A DNA stretch of 64,000 nt from Siphonodentalium dalli (taxonomy: Eukaryota > Mollusca > Scaphopoda > Gadilida > Siphonodentaliidae), in contig CP136064.1 in the NCBI GenBank assembly GCA_032622095.1, positions 111,774,004-111,838,003 of the forward strand, given 5' to 3'. Of the stretch, positions 1 to 11,549 are shown in pieces (within the stretch, counting starts at the first letter, position 1; the number at the start of each line of letters is the position of its first letter). The position numbers were made by a program, and so were the translations under genes. The notes beneath the pieces were generated by a model. That model was not told the origin of the DNA. It was given only the letters and a program-made list of their open reading frames with translations, and did no database searches.

Positions 1-229
1 ATGTGGTATTAGAAACAACAGGTATTTACCTGGCGGGTCCGCTTAGTAAATTATAAAATTTTGCAATAAATATATTTTTGAGAATTTTTTTCTGGAATTA
101 CATGACTTGACCTACAATTGAAAAATCAAAATAAAATTCAAAAATAAATACACCAACATTAATCATTATAATGGAACAAGTTTCAAGCGGACCCGCCAGA
201 TAAATACCTGTTGTTTTCAATACCACATC
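1..229. mobile_element. MITE with ~44-bp terminal inverted repeats
   Basis: The first 44 bases (starting ATGTGGTATTAGAAACAACA) are the reverse complement of 186-229, which ends AATACCACAT, with about two mismatches. The ~140-bp AT-rich core has no coding potential. This is the architecture of a non-autonomous DNA transposon. The window starts at the terminus, so the target duplication and superfamily cannot be determined. Confidence 0.65.
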
Positions 230-263
230 AAGTCACTCAGAAGTATGTGCAACTCTGTAACTT

Positions 264-778
264 TTGCTCCGCAGATTTGCATGGAAATCTCCATTCAAAA
301 TTGGTCACTTGACCTCCCTCTTAAAAGTTAAATCAGTCACAGGCATGCTGTCTGAGCTAAAGCTCCCAACCCTCGATGAAAGAACAGCGACTGGTTCAAT
401 ACCACAAAATAGTCAAGGGATTGGTCCTAGATCATGCCATGATCTAGGTTGGTCCCAGCCCTTCCTAAGCCTGATTATTTAAAACACAAGAAGAAAGACA
501 CAAGGAAAATAAAGCCAACAAAATTTGAGGACTGTGTCAGTCAAAATCCCGTGGAGAAGGAGGTGTGTAACAACACAGAATCGTTCCAACTTCTGAGTAC
601 CAGCAGCTCACAATACGAATACTCCTTCTTTGTTAAAAGAATTGTGGAATGGAACCACCTGGAACAGCCGGTTGTTGATATCAGTGACATTGACAGTTTT
701 CTATCTGCTCTGCGAGGGGAACAACAGTATGGGGTGTTTTCAACAATGCTAACAAGGGGCTATTGCTTAACTATTTAA
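264..778 (+). pseudogene. LINE reverse-transcriptase C-terminal remnant, frameshifted
   Basis: Two overlapping open frames (264-482 and 449-778) together resemble the C-terminal tail that follows the RT domain in CR1/Jockey-like LINEs. The first contains SVTGMLSELKLPTLDER, like the 'ML..L.LPTL..RR' block. The second contains SSQYEYSFFVKRIVEWNHL, like the common 'YKNSFFPRTI.EWN.L' block, followed by a 'SL..F...L'-like end. The frame changes between about 440 and 480, so the copy is broken. No RT catalytic motif is present, so this is a 5'-truncated or decayed copy. The match is by remembered family pattern only; a small host gene exon is less likely. Confidence 0.5.
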
Positions 779-903
779 AATTTATGCTTGTTTATCATAT
801 ATAATAAATTATTTTTCAATTATTTCGCTTGTTGCTTATATTTATACTCCAAAATCATTTGGATGGCTCAAATAACATTGTCATTGCATATATTAAGTAC
901 TAT

Positions 904-1310
904 ATGGGAGGTCAATATAACATTTAATGTCTGATTACGCTTAAGCGTAACTTCAGTACGCTTAATCATAATTGGTTTTTATTGCCTTACAACCTTATAT
1001 GTAATGGTAGGCCTACATGTATCTAACGTAGTAAGGTTTAATGTTCTGGGCGGATGGTAACTGACTGCATCAATTTTTCAGCTTCAGGGGAGTTGTTCCA
1101 ATTCTATTACGCTTTACTTTAGCGTAAATGCATTACGCGTAATCGTAACTGAATTACGCTTAACTTAAGGCAAATGTAATACGCTTAAGTATGGTATAAT
1201 GGAAATCTAAATTACGCTTAGGCATTGCGCATTAAGCTTAAATTTATGTTTAAGCATAATGAATTACACTTAAGCGTGATTAGCAATTAAATGTGAATTT
1301 GGCCTCCCAT
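904..1310. mobile_element. ATGGGAGG-ended palindromic element, copy 1
   Basis: Ends are inverted (ATGGGAGGTCAATATAACAT at left; ATGTGAATTTGGCCTCCCAT at right). The interior is mainly repeated TTACGCTTAAGCGTAA-type self-complementary motifs. The same ends recur at 5177-6878 and 6923-10885, which defines a dispersed family. GTACTAT occurs on both outer sides (897-903 and 1315-1321), but with a 4-bp offset at the right end, so the target duplication is uncertain here. Confidence 0.6.
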
Positions 1311-1320
1311 ATGTGTACTA

Positions 1321-1458
1321 TTGTTGTTTCGTACACTTTGCACCACGCGTTTGGTTGTTTCGTACCATATATTTGGCAATTTCGTACCATTGTTGTTTCG
1401 TACACTTTGCACCATGCGTTTGGTTGTTTCGCACCATATATTTGGTCATTCTCTTGTC
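1321..1458. repeat. Tandem duplication, 69-bp period, two copies
   Basis: TTGTTGTTTCGTACACTTTG starts at 1321 and again at 1390, with the following ~60 bases also repeated at high identity. Short open frames across it arise from the repeat and are not genes. Confidence 0.75.
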
Positions 1459-1599
1459 GTTTCCCACAACTGTCATGCGTACCTTTTGAAAAAATACTTT
1501 GAAAAAGAACATATTAAGTTAGGTGATGACAACCCGTCATATTTCATTTTTTTGGGGAAAACAATCACAAATTGTGACAACAAAGTTCACGTTATTTAA

Positions 1600-3260
1600 A
1601 AAAAACATCATATCAATAGACCCAGTCTAAATAAAATTAGACCGTGTTTCTTTTCAATCAACTTACGAGTCTGGATATTTATCAGACTGCAATATACCTT
1701 ATAACTCAATGGTACGAATCATCCAAATTATACCGGTATGAAATTGACACTTGGAAGGAAACGTTTATGGGGGAGACAAACCCGCTGTGACATCGTCACC
1801 ACCTCCCTGACACTCTGAAGTTAAAATGAACCTGGTTTCTCAATAGATGGGTGATTCACCGATAATTGTTACTTTTTCATAACAAAATGCAATATATACA
1901 CAAGTGTATGGTAATAGCGTATATGAAGACTGGTGAAAATTTCATGTGTACATTTGTATATACCAAGTACATGTATATTTAGAGTTTAAAAAAGTTTCTG
2001 AACTACTTTGGTTGTAAATAGAATGCACTCAGCGATTCTGACTTCAAACTTGTGCCTCCTAATTATATAGCTTGATTGGGTTGACAGTTTAGAAAATCAG
2101 TGCCCTCTCTTGAAATTATGTCTTAAGGAATAATCTCTGTTTCATATTGTAATTACAGTTTTAAAATGGTCTATATATTCCTATTACAAGCTTTATATAT
2201 TTTCCTGGGTATAAAATAATAAATATGAATCGAAAACCCCTGTCCGGAAATGCTTCTATCAATTACTGTTCATTTTATTTTGAATTTTCTGGTATATACT
2301 ATCATACGTAAAAATAATTCGCGACATTTTACCGCTTGAGGAAACGTTCGGAGCATAGCAAGCAGGAAAATAATTTTTAAAAAAATTGTCCCAACTGATT
2401 ATCAGTCAGTTGTAATATTAAGTGATAGAAGCGTTTCTAGACTGGTGTCTTTGACAACTTGACTTATCATTATTATTTTATACCCCAGAAATTATAGAAA
2501 ACATTTAGGAAGAGATGATCCATCTTTAAGCCAAATCACAAACTCATAAATAGCTGTGTGTTTCGGCATAAAGCCTTTGGCCTGTGTAATTATATTAGGA
2601 TACAAAGATTATTTATATTTATAAATACATCTCAGTAAAAAAATATCAACCTAAAATGTATTTGACTGGGATATATTGTTAAATATTATATTGGGAATTT
2701 ATAGTGATATTGATGTGACACTGTGTCATAATGACTGTCAATGTGCACTGGAGAAATATCAATAATGAACATAAGAACAAAGTTGATCTATTTCTCCATG
2801 TTCTAATAGGTAATGTTTTTATCGAATATATTTGCACATTTTACCCACTGCCACACTGCGAGTGCATTGGTCCCTTTATTATTTCATGTAAAAGTGGTGA
2901 AAACTGTAATATTAAACAAGAACAATGGCTTTAGTTAACACAAAATTCACTGAAATATTTTCACAGTGGGGTTTCTGTGAGGAAATTTTTTTAGTTTTTT
3001 CCTCATAGAATCTCCACATATATATTCAGACAGATGGGGAGGGGTGTTGAACATGCTTGGGGAAAACAATTGTTAAGAGGGAAAGAAATTGGTTGCGGGG
3101 TGGGTGACTCGCAGAAATGGCCAAAGGTAAAAAAGTATCATACGTGTCTGAATATATATTAACACCCCCTCCAGAGCAAATTGAAATAAATTTAAATCCA
3201 TATACCCTGCTTTTCTCATGGCATTTGTTTTGGTGTTTTGTTGAATAAAATTAACTTATG
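1600..3260. other. AT-rich region without recognised features
   Basis: Only short spurious frames occur here, and I recognise no exon, RNA or repeat boundary. A weak inverted pair (TATATATTCAGACA near 3019 and TGTCTGAATATATATT near 3145) is visible. Confidence 0.5.
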
Positions 3261-3267
3261 ACTGAGA

Positions 3268-3590
3268 TTAATCCTTCAGTCTTGATTCTTTTCCAAAAAT
3301 GCCATTTTTTGGCATTTTTGTCTGTTTAAAAATTTTTGGGGCTTAAATAGAAAAAAACAACCAGTCATGCTTATTCTTTTATATATGTGAATCTCCCATA
3401 GGGAGCCTCGCATATATACAATCTTATATATAAGAGAGTGCACTGGCTTAGAAGTTCAATATAATTATTGTTAGCTTAATGCATTCTCTTATATATGCAA
3501 GGCATCCTACGGGAGACTCGCATATATAAGAGAATGCATTGGCACATGTTTTCACAAAATTTCAGGAAGCTCCAGTTATGGAAGGATTAA
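3268..3590. mobile_element. TTAA-flanked (piggyBac-like) MITE, copy 1
   Basis: It begins TTAATCCTTCAGTC at 3268 and ends GAAGGATTAA at 3590, with TTAA at each end. The interior holds palindromes of the type ATTCTCTTATATATGC...GCATATATAAGAGAAT around 3378-3540. The same architecture is repeated at 3587-3862, 31165-31531, 34106-34334 and 39681-39963. It is more diverged than the 31-kb copy. Confidence 0.6.
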
Positions 3591-3862
3591 TCATAAATAA
3601 TGGTCTCCCATATGGCACCTTGCATATATAAAAGAATTCCCTTAGGTAGCCTCACATATTTAAGAGAATGCACTTGCTTACAATGTCAAGTTAAATATTG
3701 TTAGGCCAATGTAATGTATTCTCTTATATATTCTAGGATCCCTACTAGAAACTACCGTATATAAGAGAATGCATTAGCACAGGGTTTTTGCAATATTTCC
3801 AACGCTCCAGTCGTGGGAGGGTGAATGCTGCACTAGCGCTGCTCCCATCATGAAAGGGTTAA
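3587..3862. mobile_element. TTAA-flanked MITE, copy 2, abutting copy 1
   Basis: Shares the TTAA at 3587-3590 with copy 1 and ends CATGAAAGGGTTAA at 3862. The right terminus (CAGCGCTGCTCCCATCATGA-like, as read here GCGCTGCTCCCATCATGAAA) is the reverse complement of the left terminus at 34110, TTAACCCTTTCACGACAGGA. The interior again has ATTCTCTTATATAT/ATATATAAGAGAAT palindromes. Confidence 0.6.
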
Positions 3863-4660
3863 TTTATTTTATTCTTAAATAGACAATTTTTGTTTGTAAA
3901 TAGTTTTAGTTCTGACCCTCCGGGTTTGGTATTTTGTCTCATAAGTGAACCATATAGTTTTTATTACTCTGACTACTGATGGTATACTAGCACCTCCCAT
4001 ACATCCTGAATAACAGAAGTGAATCATGAGTACCAGATACAAAAAACATAGGATAGAAGCCATGGTTATTTCACACTATTATAAATATGAAAATGTTAAC
4101 ATTTTTGCTGCTGAAGTATTGTCCATAAGGCATAACTCCAGCTCACCAAGAAGTATGAGACTGAATTATATCAAAATATGTCATTTTGACAAAGAAATAA
4201 TCAATTTGATGCTCAATGACAATCATTCTCAGTGAGATATATCTTCCAGTTCCAGAAGATTTCACTCCATTTTCACTATACATATTTTCTTATATGGTAC
4301 ACAGAAAAATCACCTATTTGTTATTAGTATTCAGTATAGGAGTCTGGGGTCTGCCATGGGAGCCGGGGAGGGACACCATCAATGATATCATGAAGAGATA
4401 TATTTAAGAAGACTTATTTTAAATGATTTATTAATATGGTACTTAACACATGTATGAATTTTCACTAATGAATTAAATTTAATATAATTAAAAAGTCTGT
4501 TAATAACTGAACATCACAACTGACTGTCACTAGCTGTGATAGACTTGCAATTGAATTTATTAATTGAGTAATTGGCAATCATGAATATTATTGTGGGACA
4601 AACCCCAGCTTCTGGCATGATTCAGTCATTGTTCAAATTATTGTACTAACTAGTTGAAAT
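3863..4660. other. Non-coding stretch
   Basis: Contains only three short frames of 62-69 codons that resemble no family I recognise and have no splice context. No repeat boundary is seen. Confidence 0.45.
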
Positions 4661-5176
4661 TGAAGACCCCCCCCAGATCATGCCATGAATATATACTCTG
4701 CTTAGCGCCTGTAGAGATCTTATTCCATCAGTACAAAACTTGGGGAACTTGTTTATGTTTTGACAGGGAACTTTATAACATTGAACAAACAAGGCAGGAA
4801 CATATTCCTTTGTTTATATTTGTTCCTCGATAATCAACTTCAAAGTATGGGGTGGTCCCAGCTCGAAAATGCATGCTTTTGTGGCTTTAGTGAGCTGATA
4901 TCACAAAAACACTGAATTAATTACCCTGGAGAAATTCCATGATTGTAAGTGGCGCATAGCAAACTCACCCATCAAGTCTGTTATTAAAATAATGTCATCT
5001 CGAGCTGACACTTTCGCCTACTTATGAATAAACTATTAAGCGACAGGTATTAACAAAGAAATATATTCCCCTTGTTATTGTTTCAGCTTTCTAAGGTTCC
5101 ATGTCAAAACTTCAAAAAGTTCCAAGGTTTTTTACTGGTAGAACAGGGTAGAATATGATTTCTACGGGCATTAGCC

Positions 5177-6878
5177 TATGGGAGGCCATATTCACATTTA
5201 ATAATGAAGTGCGCTTAAGCATAATCAATGTGCTTAAACGCAATTAATTGCACTTAAGCACAAATAATTACACTTAAGCACAATTAGTTGAACTTAAGCA
5301 CAATCATTGTGCTTAAGCGCAATCATTGCTCTTAAGTGCAATCGATTGCACTTAAGCATAATTATTTGTTCTTGAAAACATAATTATTTGTGCTTAAGCG
5401 CAATCAATTCTACTTAAGAGCAATCAATTGCCTAATCTTAAGCGCATTTCAAGGTAATATGTAACTAAACACCCCTGGTGAATAAATAGGTTTATCCATA
5501 ACTCAACCTTTAAAAGCTCTTATTGACATATCACCTCTTGTTTTCATTGGTTTGGATGGGTAGGGAGCAAGCCTAAGTTCTTTATCAAAATGGTAGACTC
5601 GCGATAGCATTACCTTCTGTTTTAGTTGTGGCAACTCGTGATAGCATTAACTTCTGTATTAGTTGGGGCAACTTTGATTTTCGAGTATATATACAGGTAC
5701 ACCATATGAGGGAAGCAATTCCTCAGTGACACCATATTCGCGCTATATGACAATGGAAATACTATAGATCTGTGCAAGAGACGCTGATTTAATAAAACTA
5801 CCAGAGCTCGAGGAGTGAGACACCAAAGCTCCTGGAATGAAACACCAATTTTTGGGACAGGGATGCTGATAATATGAAAATAGGGTTTTTCACCCGATTT
5901 AAGTCAATAAGTAAACCATATGAGGTAAGCAAGCCCTCGGGCAGTGACACCACATTCTTGATACATGTATATGACCATATGCTATGGTCCTAATCTGTCC
6001 TAATCAAATTCTTTAAAAATATTATATTAAAACATACTAGAGGAGACATCCATTTTTGGGATATAAGGGATGCTGATAATATGAAATTATGGATTATCTT
6101 TGATTGTTGTACACATACTCACAGCTACAATGTAACTGTACTAGGCTTATTAAAAAACGTTAAAATTAGCCCATGCCCTCTTGTGTTGTTGGGCGATACT
6201 CCAGGTTATGCCAATTAATATTTTATGGGTAGGTTAGATAGTAGTTACAATTAATTGCACTTGAGCGCAATTAATCATGCTTAAGTGCAACTAATTATGC
6301 TTAAGCATAAATGCTCGTCAATAGTGTAACCTCCCGTACATATATCGCAATCTACAACCTCACTCAGCACACTCCTACTCGACTTCCAAAGAACATGACA
6401 CTGACAAGAAAGAGACAAACCATCGAGTAACCAATAAACGATTTATATATACGTATACCCTCCATTATATAATTATATAATCCTATAAATGCAACCATTA
6501 TGTAATACATAATTTCATAGCCGTGCATTGTACAATAAATCTTGACCGCCTATATATGTTAACATTTATTCATCTCTAAGGGGGTGACAGTAAGACAGTC
6601 TAGCCTGACTATGCCACCCCCTCGAATATACATTACAATATTTGTCAAATGTATTATGTATTAATTATTATATGTATATTGAAATAAAATATCCTATCCT
6701 ATCCTATCCTATCCTAAATGCCCTATTTATGCTTAAGCACAATATGTGTTATTTGCACTTAAGTTCAATTGTTTGCACTTAAGCACAATCATTTGCCCTT
6801 AAGTGCAATAAAGCAGATTAAGCGGATTCAATTTCACTTAAGCGCAATTCATTATTAAATGTGAATGTGGCCTCTCAT
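5177..6878. mobile_element. ATGGGAGG-ended palindromic element, copy 2, with target duplication
   Basis: Begins TATGGGAGGCCATATTCACA and ends TGAATGTGGCCTCTCAT. ATTAGCC flanks it on both sides (5170-5176 and 6879-6885). The paralogous empty site at ~34848 reads GGGCGTTAGCCAGAATTGAG with a single GTTAGCC, which supports a 7-8 bp target duplication. The interior contains arrays of TTAAGCGCAATT/AATTGCACTTAAGC hairpins (5205-5450, 6250-6310, 6725-6865), two inverted units of the 46-bp minisatellite of 9770-10260 (about 5588-5670), and an apparent LINE 3' tail at 6380-6715. No transposase is present. Confidence 0.7.
6380..6715 (+). mobile_element. Probable LINE 3' end with (TATCC)n tail
   Basis: The segment ends AATAAAATATCCTATCC followed by further TATCC units at ~6690-6715. 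A short microsatellite tail is typical of CR1/L2-like LINE 3' ends. No coding sequence remains. It sits inside the 5177-6878 element. The 5' boundary is approximate. Confidence 0.35.
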
Positions 6879-7194
6879 ATTAGCCAGAGTAGAGATTCAT
6901 GGCATGATCTACCCTTCCCCTTATGGGAGGCCAAATTCACATGTAATAATAATTGAGTTGAAGCGCAATTCAACTGCGCTGAAGCGCAATTAATTTTACA
7001 TATATGGCTAAACCCCCCAGTTAATTAATGAATAAATCCAATAGAAAAATAATTGCGCTTCAGCGCAATTATTTTCCCAACTAAAACAGAAGGTACCGGT
7101 GTAACAGGATATCTCCCCCCTGGATATCCTAGGATATCTCCCCCCACCCTGGATATTCCCCCCCATGTACGACTAAAAAATTTGCTTTATATAT

Positions 7195-9400
7195 TCATGA
7201 GTCAGGGTTTGGGGTGGGGGGAAGATGTCCAGGTCAGGATATCTCCCCCACCCAGCACCTACATGACAAAAAAATAATCTTATGGTTTTATCGCTCGTTT
7301 TGCTTTATATAGTCATGAAACAGCGAGAAATTAACTTCTTCTGAGAACAAGTTGTTTGAGTCGCTGTTTCATGACTATATAAAGCAAAACAAGCGATAAA
7401 ACCATAAGATTATTTTTTTGTCTTGTAGGTGCTGGGTGGGGGGGGGGGGGGGGAGATATCCTGATATCCTGACCTGGACATCCCCCCCCCCCACACCCCA
7501 ACCCTGACTCAAAAAACTTGTTATCAGAAGAAGTTAATTTCTCGCTGTTTCATGACTATATAAAGCAAAACAAGCGATAAAACCATAATATTATTTTTTT
7601 GTCATGTAGGTGCTGGGTGGGGGGGGGGGGAGATATCCTGACCTGGACATTTCCCCCCCCCCCCACCCCAAACCCTGACTCAAACAACTTGTTTTCAGAA
7701 GAAGTTAATTTCTCGCTGTTTCGTGACTATATAAAGCAAAACAAGCGATAACACCATAAGATTATTTTTTTGTCATGTAGGTGCTAGGTGGGGGGGGGAT
7801 ATCCTCACCTGGACATCTCCCCCCCCCCCACCCCAAACCCTGACTCAAACAACTTGTTCTCAGAAGAAGTTAATTTCTCGCTGTTTCATGACTATATAAA
7901 GCAAAACAAGCGATAAAACCATAAGATTATTTTTTTGTCATGTAGGTGCTAGGTGGGGGAAGATATCCTGACCTGGACATCTCCCCCCACCCCAAACCCT
8001 GACTCAAAAAACTTTTTCTCAGAAGAAGTTAATTTCTCGCTGTTTCATGACTATATAAAGCAAAACAAGTGATAAAACCATAAGATTATTGTTTTGTCAT
8101 GTAGGTGCTGGGTGGGGGGGGGGGGAGATATCCTGACCTGGACATCTTCCCCCCCCACCCCCCACCCTAAACCCTGACTCAAAAAAGTTGTTCTCAGAAG
8201 AAGTTAATTTCTCCCTGTTTCATGACTATATAAAGCAAAACAAGTGATAAAACCATAAGATTATATTTTTGTCATGTAGGTGCTGGGTGGGGGGGGGAAG
8301 ATATCCTGACCTGGACATCTTCCCCCCCACCCCAAACCCTAACTCAAAAAACTTGTTCTCAGAAGATGTTAATTTCTCGCTGTTTCATGACTATATAAAG
8401 CAAAACGAGCGATAAAACCATAAGATTATTTTTTCGTCATGTAGGTGCTGGGTGGGGGGAAGATATCCTGACCTGGACATCTTCCCCCCACCCCAAACAC
8501 TGACTCAAAAAACTTGTTCTCAGAAGAAGTTAATTTCTCGCTGTTTCATGACTATATAAAGCAAAACAAGTGATACAACCATAAGATTATTTTTTTGTCA
8601 TGTAGGTGCTGGGTGGGGGGAAGATATCCTGACCAGAACATCTTCCCCCCACCCCCCCCCACCCCCAAACCATGACTCAAAAAAGTTGTTCTCAGAAGAA
8701 GTTAATTTCTCGCTGTTTCATGACTATATAAAGCAAAACAAGTGATAAAACCATAAGATTATTTTTTTGTCATGTAGGTGCTGGGTGGGGGGAAGATATC
8801 CTGACCTGGACATCTCCCCCCCCCCACCCCAAACCCTGACTCAAAAAAGTTGTTCTCAGAAGAAGTTAATTTCTCCCTGTTTCATGACTATATAAAGCAA
8901 AACAAGCGATAAAACCATAATATAATTTTTTTGTCATGTAGGTGCTGGGGGGGGGGGGGGAAGATATCCTGACCTGGACATCTTCCCCCCACCCCAAACC
9001 CTGACTCAAAAAACTTGTTCTCAGAAGAAGTTAATTTCTCGCTGTTTCATGACTATATAAAGCAAAACGAGCGATAAAACCATAAGATTATTTTTTTGTC
9101 ATGTAGTTGCTGGGTGGGGGGAAGATATCCTGACCTGGACATCTTCCCCCCACCCCAAACCAAACACTGACTCAAACAACTTTTTCTCAGAAGAAGTTAA
9201 TTTCTCGCTGTTTCATGACTATATAAAGCAAAAACAAGCAATAAATCCATACAATCCACCCCAAACCCTGACTGAAACAACTTTCTCTTGGAAAAGCTAA
9301 TTTCTTGCTGTTTCATTACTATATAAAGTAAAATAAGCGATAAAACCATAAGATGATTTTTTTGTCATGTAGGTGCGGGGTTGGGGGGGGGGGGGTGGAA
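7195..9400. repeat. ~165-bp satellite array with G/C homopolymer runs
   Basis: GTCATGTAGGTGCTGGGTGG recurs with spacings of about 159-175 bp (7601, 7772, 7937, 8096, 8271, 8436, 8597, 8769, 8933, 9098, 9364). Each unit has a poly-G run, GATATCCTGACCTGGACATC, a poly-C run, CCCTGACTCAAA, then GTTTCATGACTATATAAAGC. The first unit (7195-7355) is inverted relative to the rest, giving a palindromic junction near 7355. The outer borders (near 7110 and 9690) are also inverted: GTGTAACAGGATATCTCCCC versus GGAGATGACGTGTTACACCG. Confidence 0.85.
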
Positions 9401-9769
9401 TATCCAAGCCTGGACGTTTGAAAGAAAAGAAAAAAAATTAAAAAACATTTTTCTGGTCATTTCACGAACAGACAATCAAACTCGTGAAAAAACTAATTTT
9501 GTCATTTTTGTTTTTTTAAATAAAAAAAAAAATTAATATATATATTTTGTTAATCTCCAAAAACATTTTTCTGGTCATTTCAGAACCAAACGATATCATA
9601 TGAGTGAAATTATTTTTTAGTCGTACATTGGGGGGGGGGGGGATATATCCAGGGTGGGGGGAGATATCCTGGGGGGGGGGGGAGATGACGTGTTACACCG
9701 GTATGAATAAATCCAATAGAAAAATAATTGCGCTTCAGCGCAATTATTTTCCCCAACTAAAACAAAAAC

Positions 9770-10260
9770 AGAACAAAACAGAAGGTACTGGTATTGCGAG
9801 TCGCCCCAACTAATACAGAAGCTAATGCTATTGCAAGTCGCCCTGACTGAAACAGAAGATAATTATATTGTGAGTCTACCACGACTAATACAGAAGATAA
9901 TGCTATCGCGAGTCGGCCGTACTAAAACAGAAGATAATGCTATTACGAGTAGCCCCGACTAAAACAGAAGCTAATTCTATTGCGAGTCTTCACGATTAAT
10001 AGAGAATGTAATGCTATCACGAGTAGCACCGACTAAAACAGAAGGAAATATGCTATTGTGAGTCCCCCTGATTAATACAGAAGGCAATGCTATCACGAGT
10101 CGGCCCGATTCATACAGATTATAATGCTATCATGAGTTGCCCCGACTAAAACAGAAGGTACCGGTGTCGCAAGTTACCCCGACTAATACATAAGGTAATG
10201 CTATCGAGAGTCACACCGACTAAAACAGAAGGAAATGTTTTGTGAGTCGCCCTGAAGGGA
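9770..10260. repeat. ~46-bp minisatellite, about 10-11 degenerate units
   Basis: The repeating motif is CCCCGACTAAAACAGAAG followed by TAATGCTATTGCGAGTCG with substitutions and small indels. Two units occur in reverse orientation inside 5177-6878 (TCGCGATAGCATTACCTTCT near 5590), which links the two elements. Confidence 0.75.
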
Positions 10261-10885
10261 ATGCTATTATGTGGTGCCTTTATTCCTTCTGTATGTGACT
10301 GAAGACTTCTAAAGAATTTTCTGAGATGTGGTTTTAAACGAATAAAAATGACTCAGTCCATAAGTCATTTGATATTATCCTCTCAGCCCTTAATGTAAAA
10401 GGTAGGGTGCTCTCATGATTGTTTACTGTCTTTAGTTAACTCATAATATTCATGATAAGAGGCAAGGAAGCAGTCTGAAGCGCAATTGGTTGGTATCGCA
10501 TATGAATTTATGATAATGGAATAATCCACCTATTCAGGGAGCAAATTACTTTTGAAATTTTGATTATCAAATAACCTCATAATGACATAATTAGATAGCA
10601 TTGTTCTGAAATCATATAGAATTCATACCAAATTGCATAGCTATTATCCAAATTTGGGTAGCAAATTGAGATGCGATACCAGTTAATTTTCTCCCTGCAC
10701 CTATTCAACCCAACTTTAATAATAATAATTGCGCTGAAGCGCAATTGAATTGCTTGGGTAGTATGTGAAAAATTAATTGCGCTGAAGCGCAATTAATTTT
10801 GAATTGCGCTTCAGCGCAATTGATATTAATCAAGCTGGATTGCGCTTTAGCGCAATTATTAATAAATGTGAATTTGGCCTCCCAT

Positions 10886-11549
10886 ATCCCCAACATATCT
10901 AATATTGGGCCACACATTTTGAAATTAGTCATTTTAATACTAGAGGTCACTGTTGAGACTTGAGTTGAATTTGAATCTGTAGGGCCTGTAGTGTAGGCCT
11001 AATGCAGCCAGTCCAGTCCAAAGCCATACATGTAAATTTTAGTGTCAAATTGCACTTGCTACATGTACATTTTTCTGACGCTATCTACCCACACTGTTTT
11101 TTTAATCTACGTGTTTGAACGATATGTTCTCCAACAGTTCCAATTGAGAACTGAGTCACTCTCCTGCGTCATCAGGCTGAGAATACCCGCTGTTGACAAT
11201 ATTCAATTAAAATGTCAACAACATAGCCCGATCACAAGAACTTCAATTCGAACCGAGGTTTTGACCAGTTTTCCAGGCAATAATCGTTGAATTCATATGC
11301 GAGGACCCAACATTCCCATTCAACATACCATACACCGAGTTAAAACTCCGATAATCTAATTCAAATATGCGTTCTAACTAATTAAGTTTTAATTAATTTA
11401 CTTCGCTTTTACAATGAGAGTTATTATTCTCAAGTCGTAAAAACAATCGTATCAGATTGGTGACGAAAGTTCGCCGACCAATCGGATCGCGCGGATTGGA
11501 ATTGTGGCTAAAAATAGTTATCTGCGGGATTCCGCCGTATATATATATA
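10886..11549. other. Intergenic segment, nothing recognised
   Basis: No frame with family resemblance. An 82-codon frame at 11042-11290 has no recognisable motif and is not supported as a gene. The segment ends at the CTAG border of the Helitron-like array. Confidence 0.4.

Larger units (their letters stand above)
4667..6912. mobile_element. Long-TIR foldback MITE, copy A, split by a nested element
   Basis: Left arm near 4672 (AGATCATGCCATGAATATAT) and right arm ending near 6910 (AGATTCATGGCATGATCT) are inverted repeats that continue inward for ~95 bp through GTAGAGATCTTATTCCATCA and TAGAATATGATTTCTACGGG. The right arm is interrupted at 5177-6878 by an ATGGGAGG-family element; without it the host would be ~540 bp. 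A second, uninterrupted copy lies at 34355-34885, with its interior in the opposite orientation. Confidence 0.6.
6923..10885. mobile_element. ATGGGAGG-ended palindromic element, copy 3, loaded with satellites
   Basis: Ends ATGGGAGGCCAAATTCACAT and ATGTGAATTTGGCCTCCCAT. Terminal zones contain TTGCGCTTCAGCGCAA hairpins (near 6965, 7050, 10735, 10785, 10805 and 10845). The interior holds a ~165-bp satellite, a direct repeat of GAATAAATCCAATAGAAAAA (7029 and 9706) and a ~46-bp minisatellite. Flanks TTCCCCTT and ATCCCCAA match at only five of eight positions, so the target duplication is not proven. No transposase-like frame was found. Confidence 0.55.

Noticed and set aside
430-452. Palindrome CCTAGATCATGCCATGATCTAGG as a transposon excision footprint
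   Set aside because: It shares GATCATGCCATGA with the foldback MITE end, but 23 bp is too short to distinguish from chance.
2731-2934. 67-codon frame with several Cys as a TSP1-like exon
   Set aside because: No WxxW or CSxSCG motifs and no flanking splice sites in phase.
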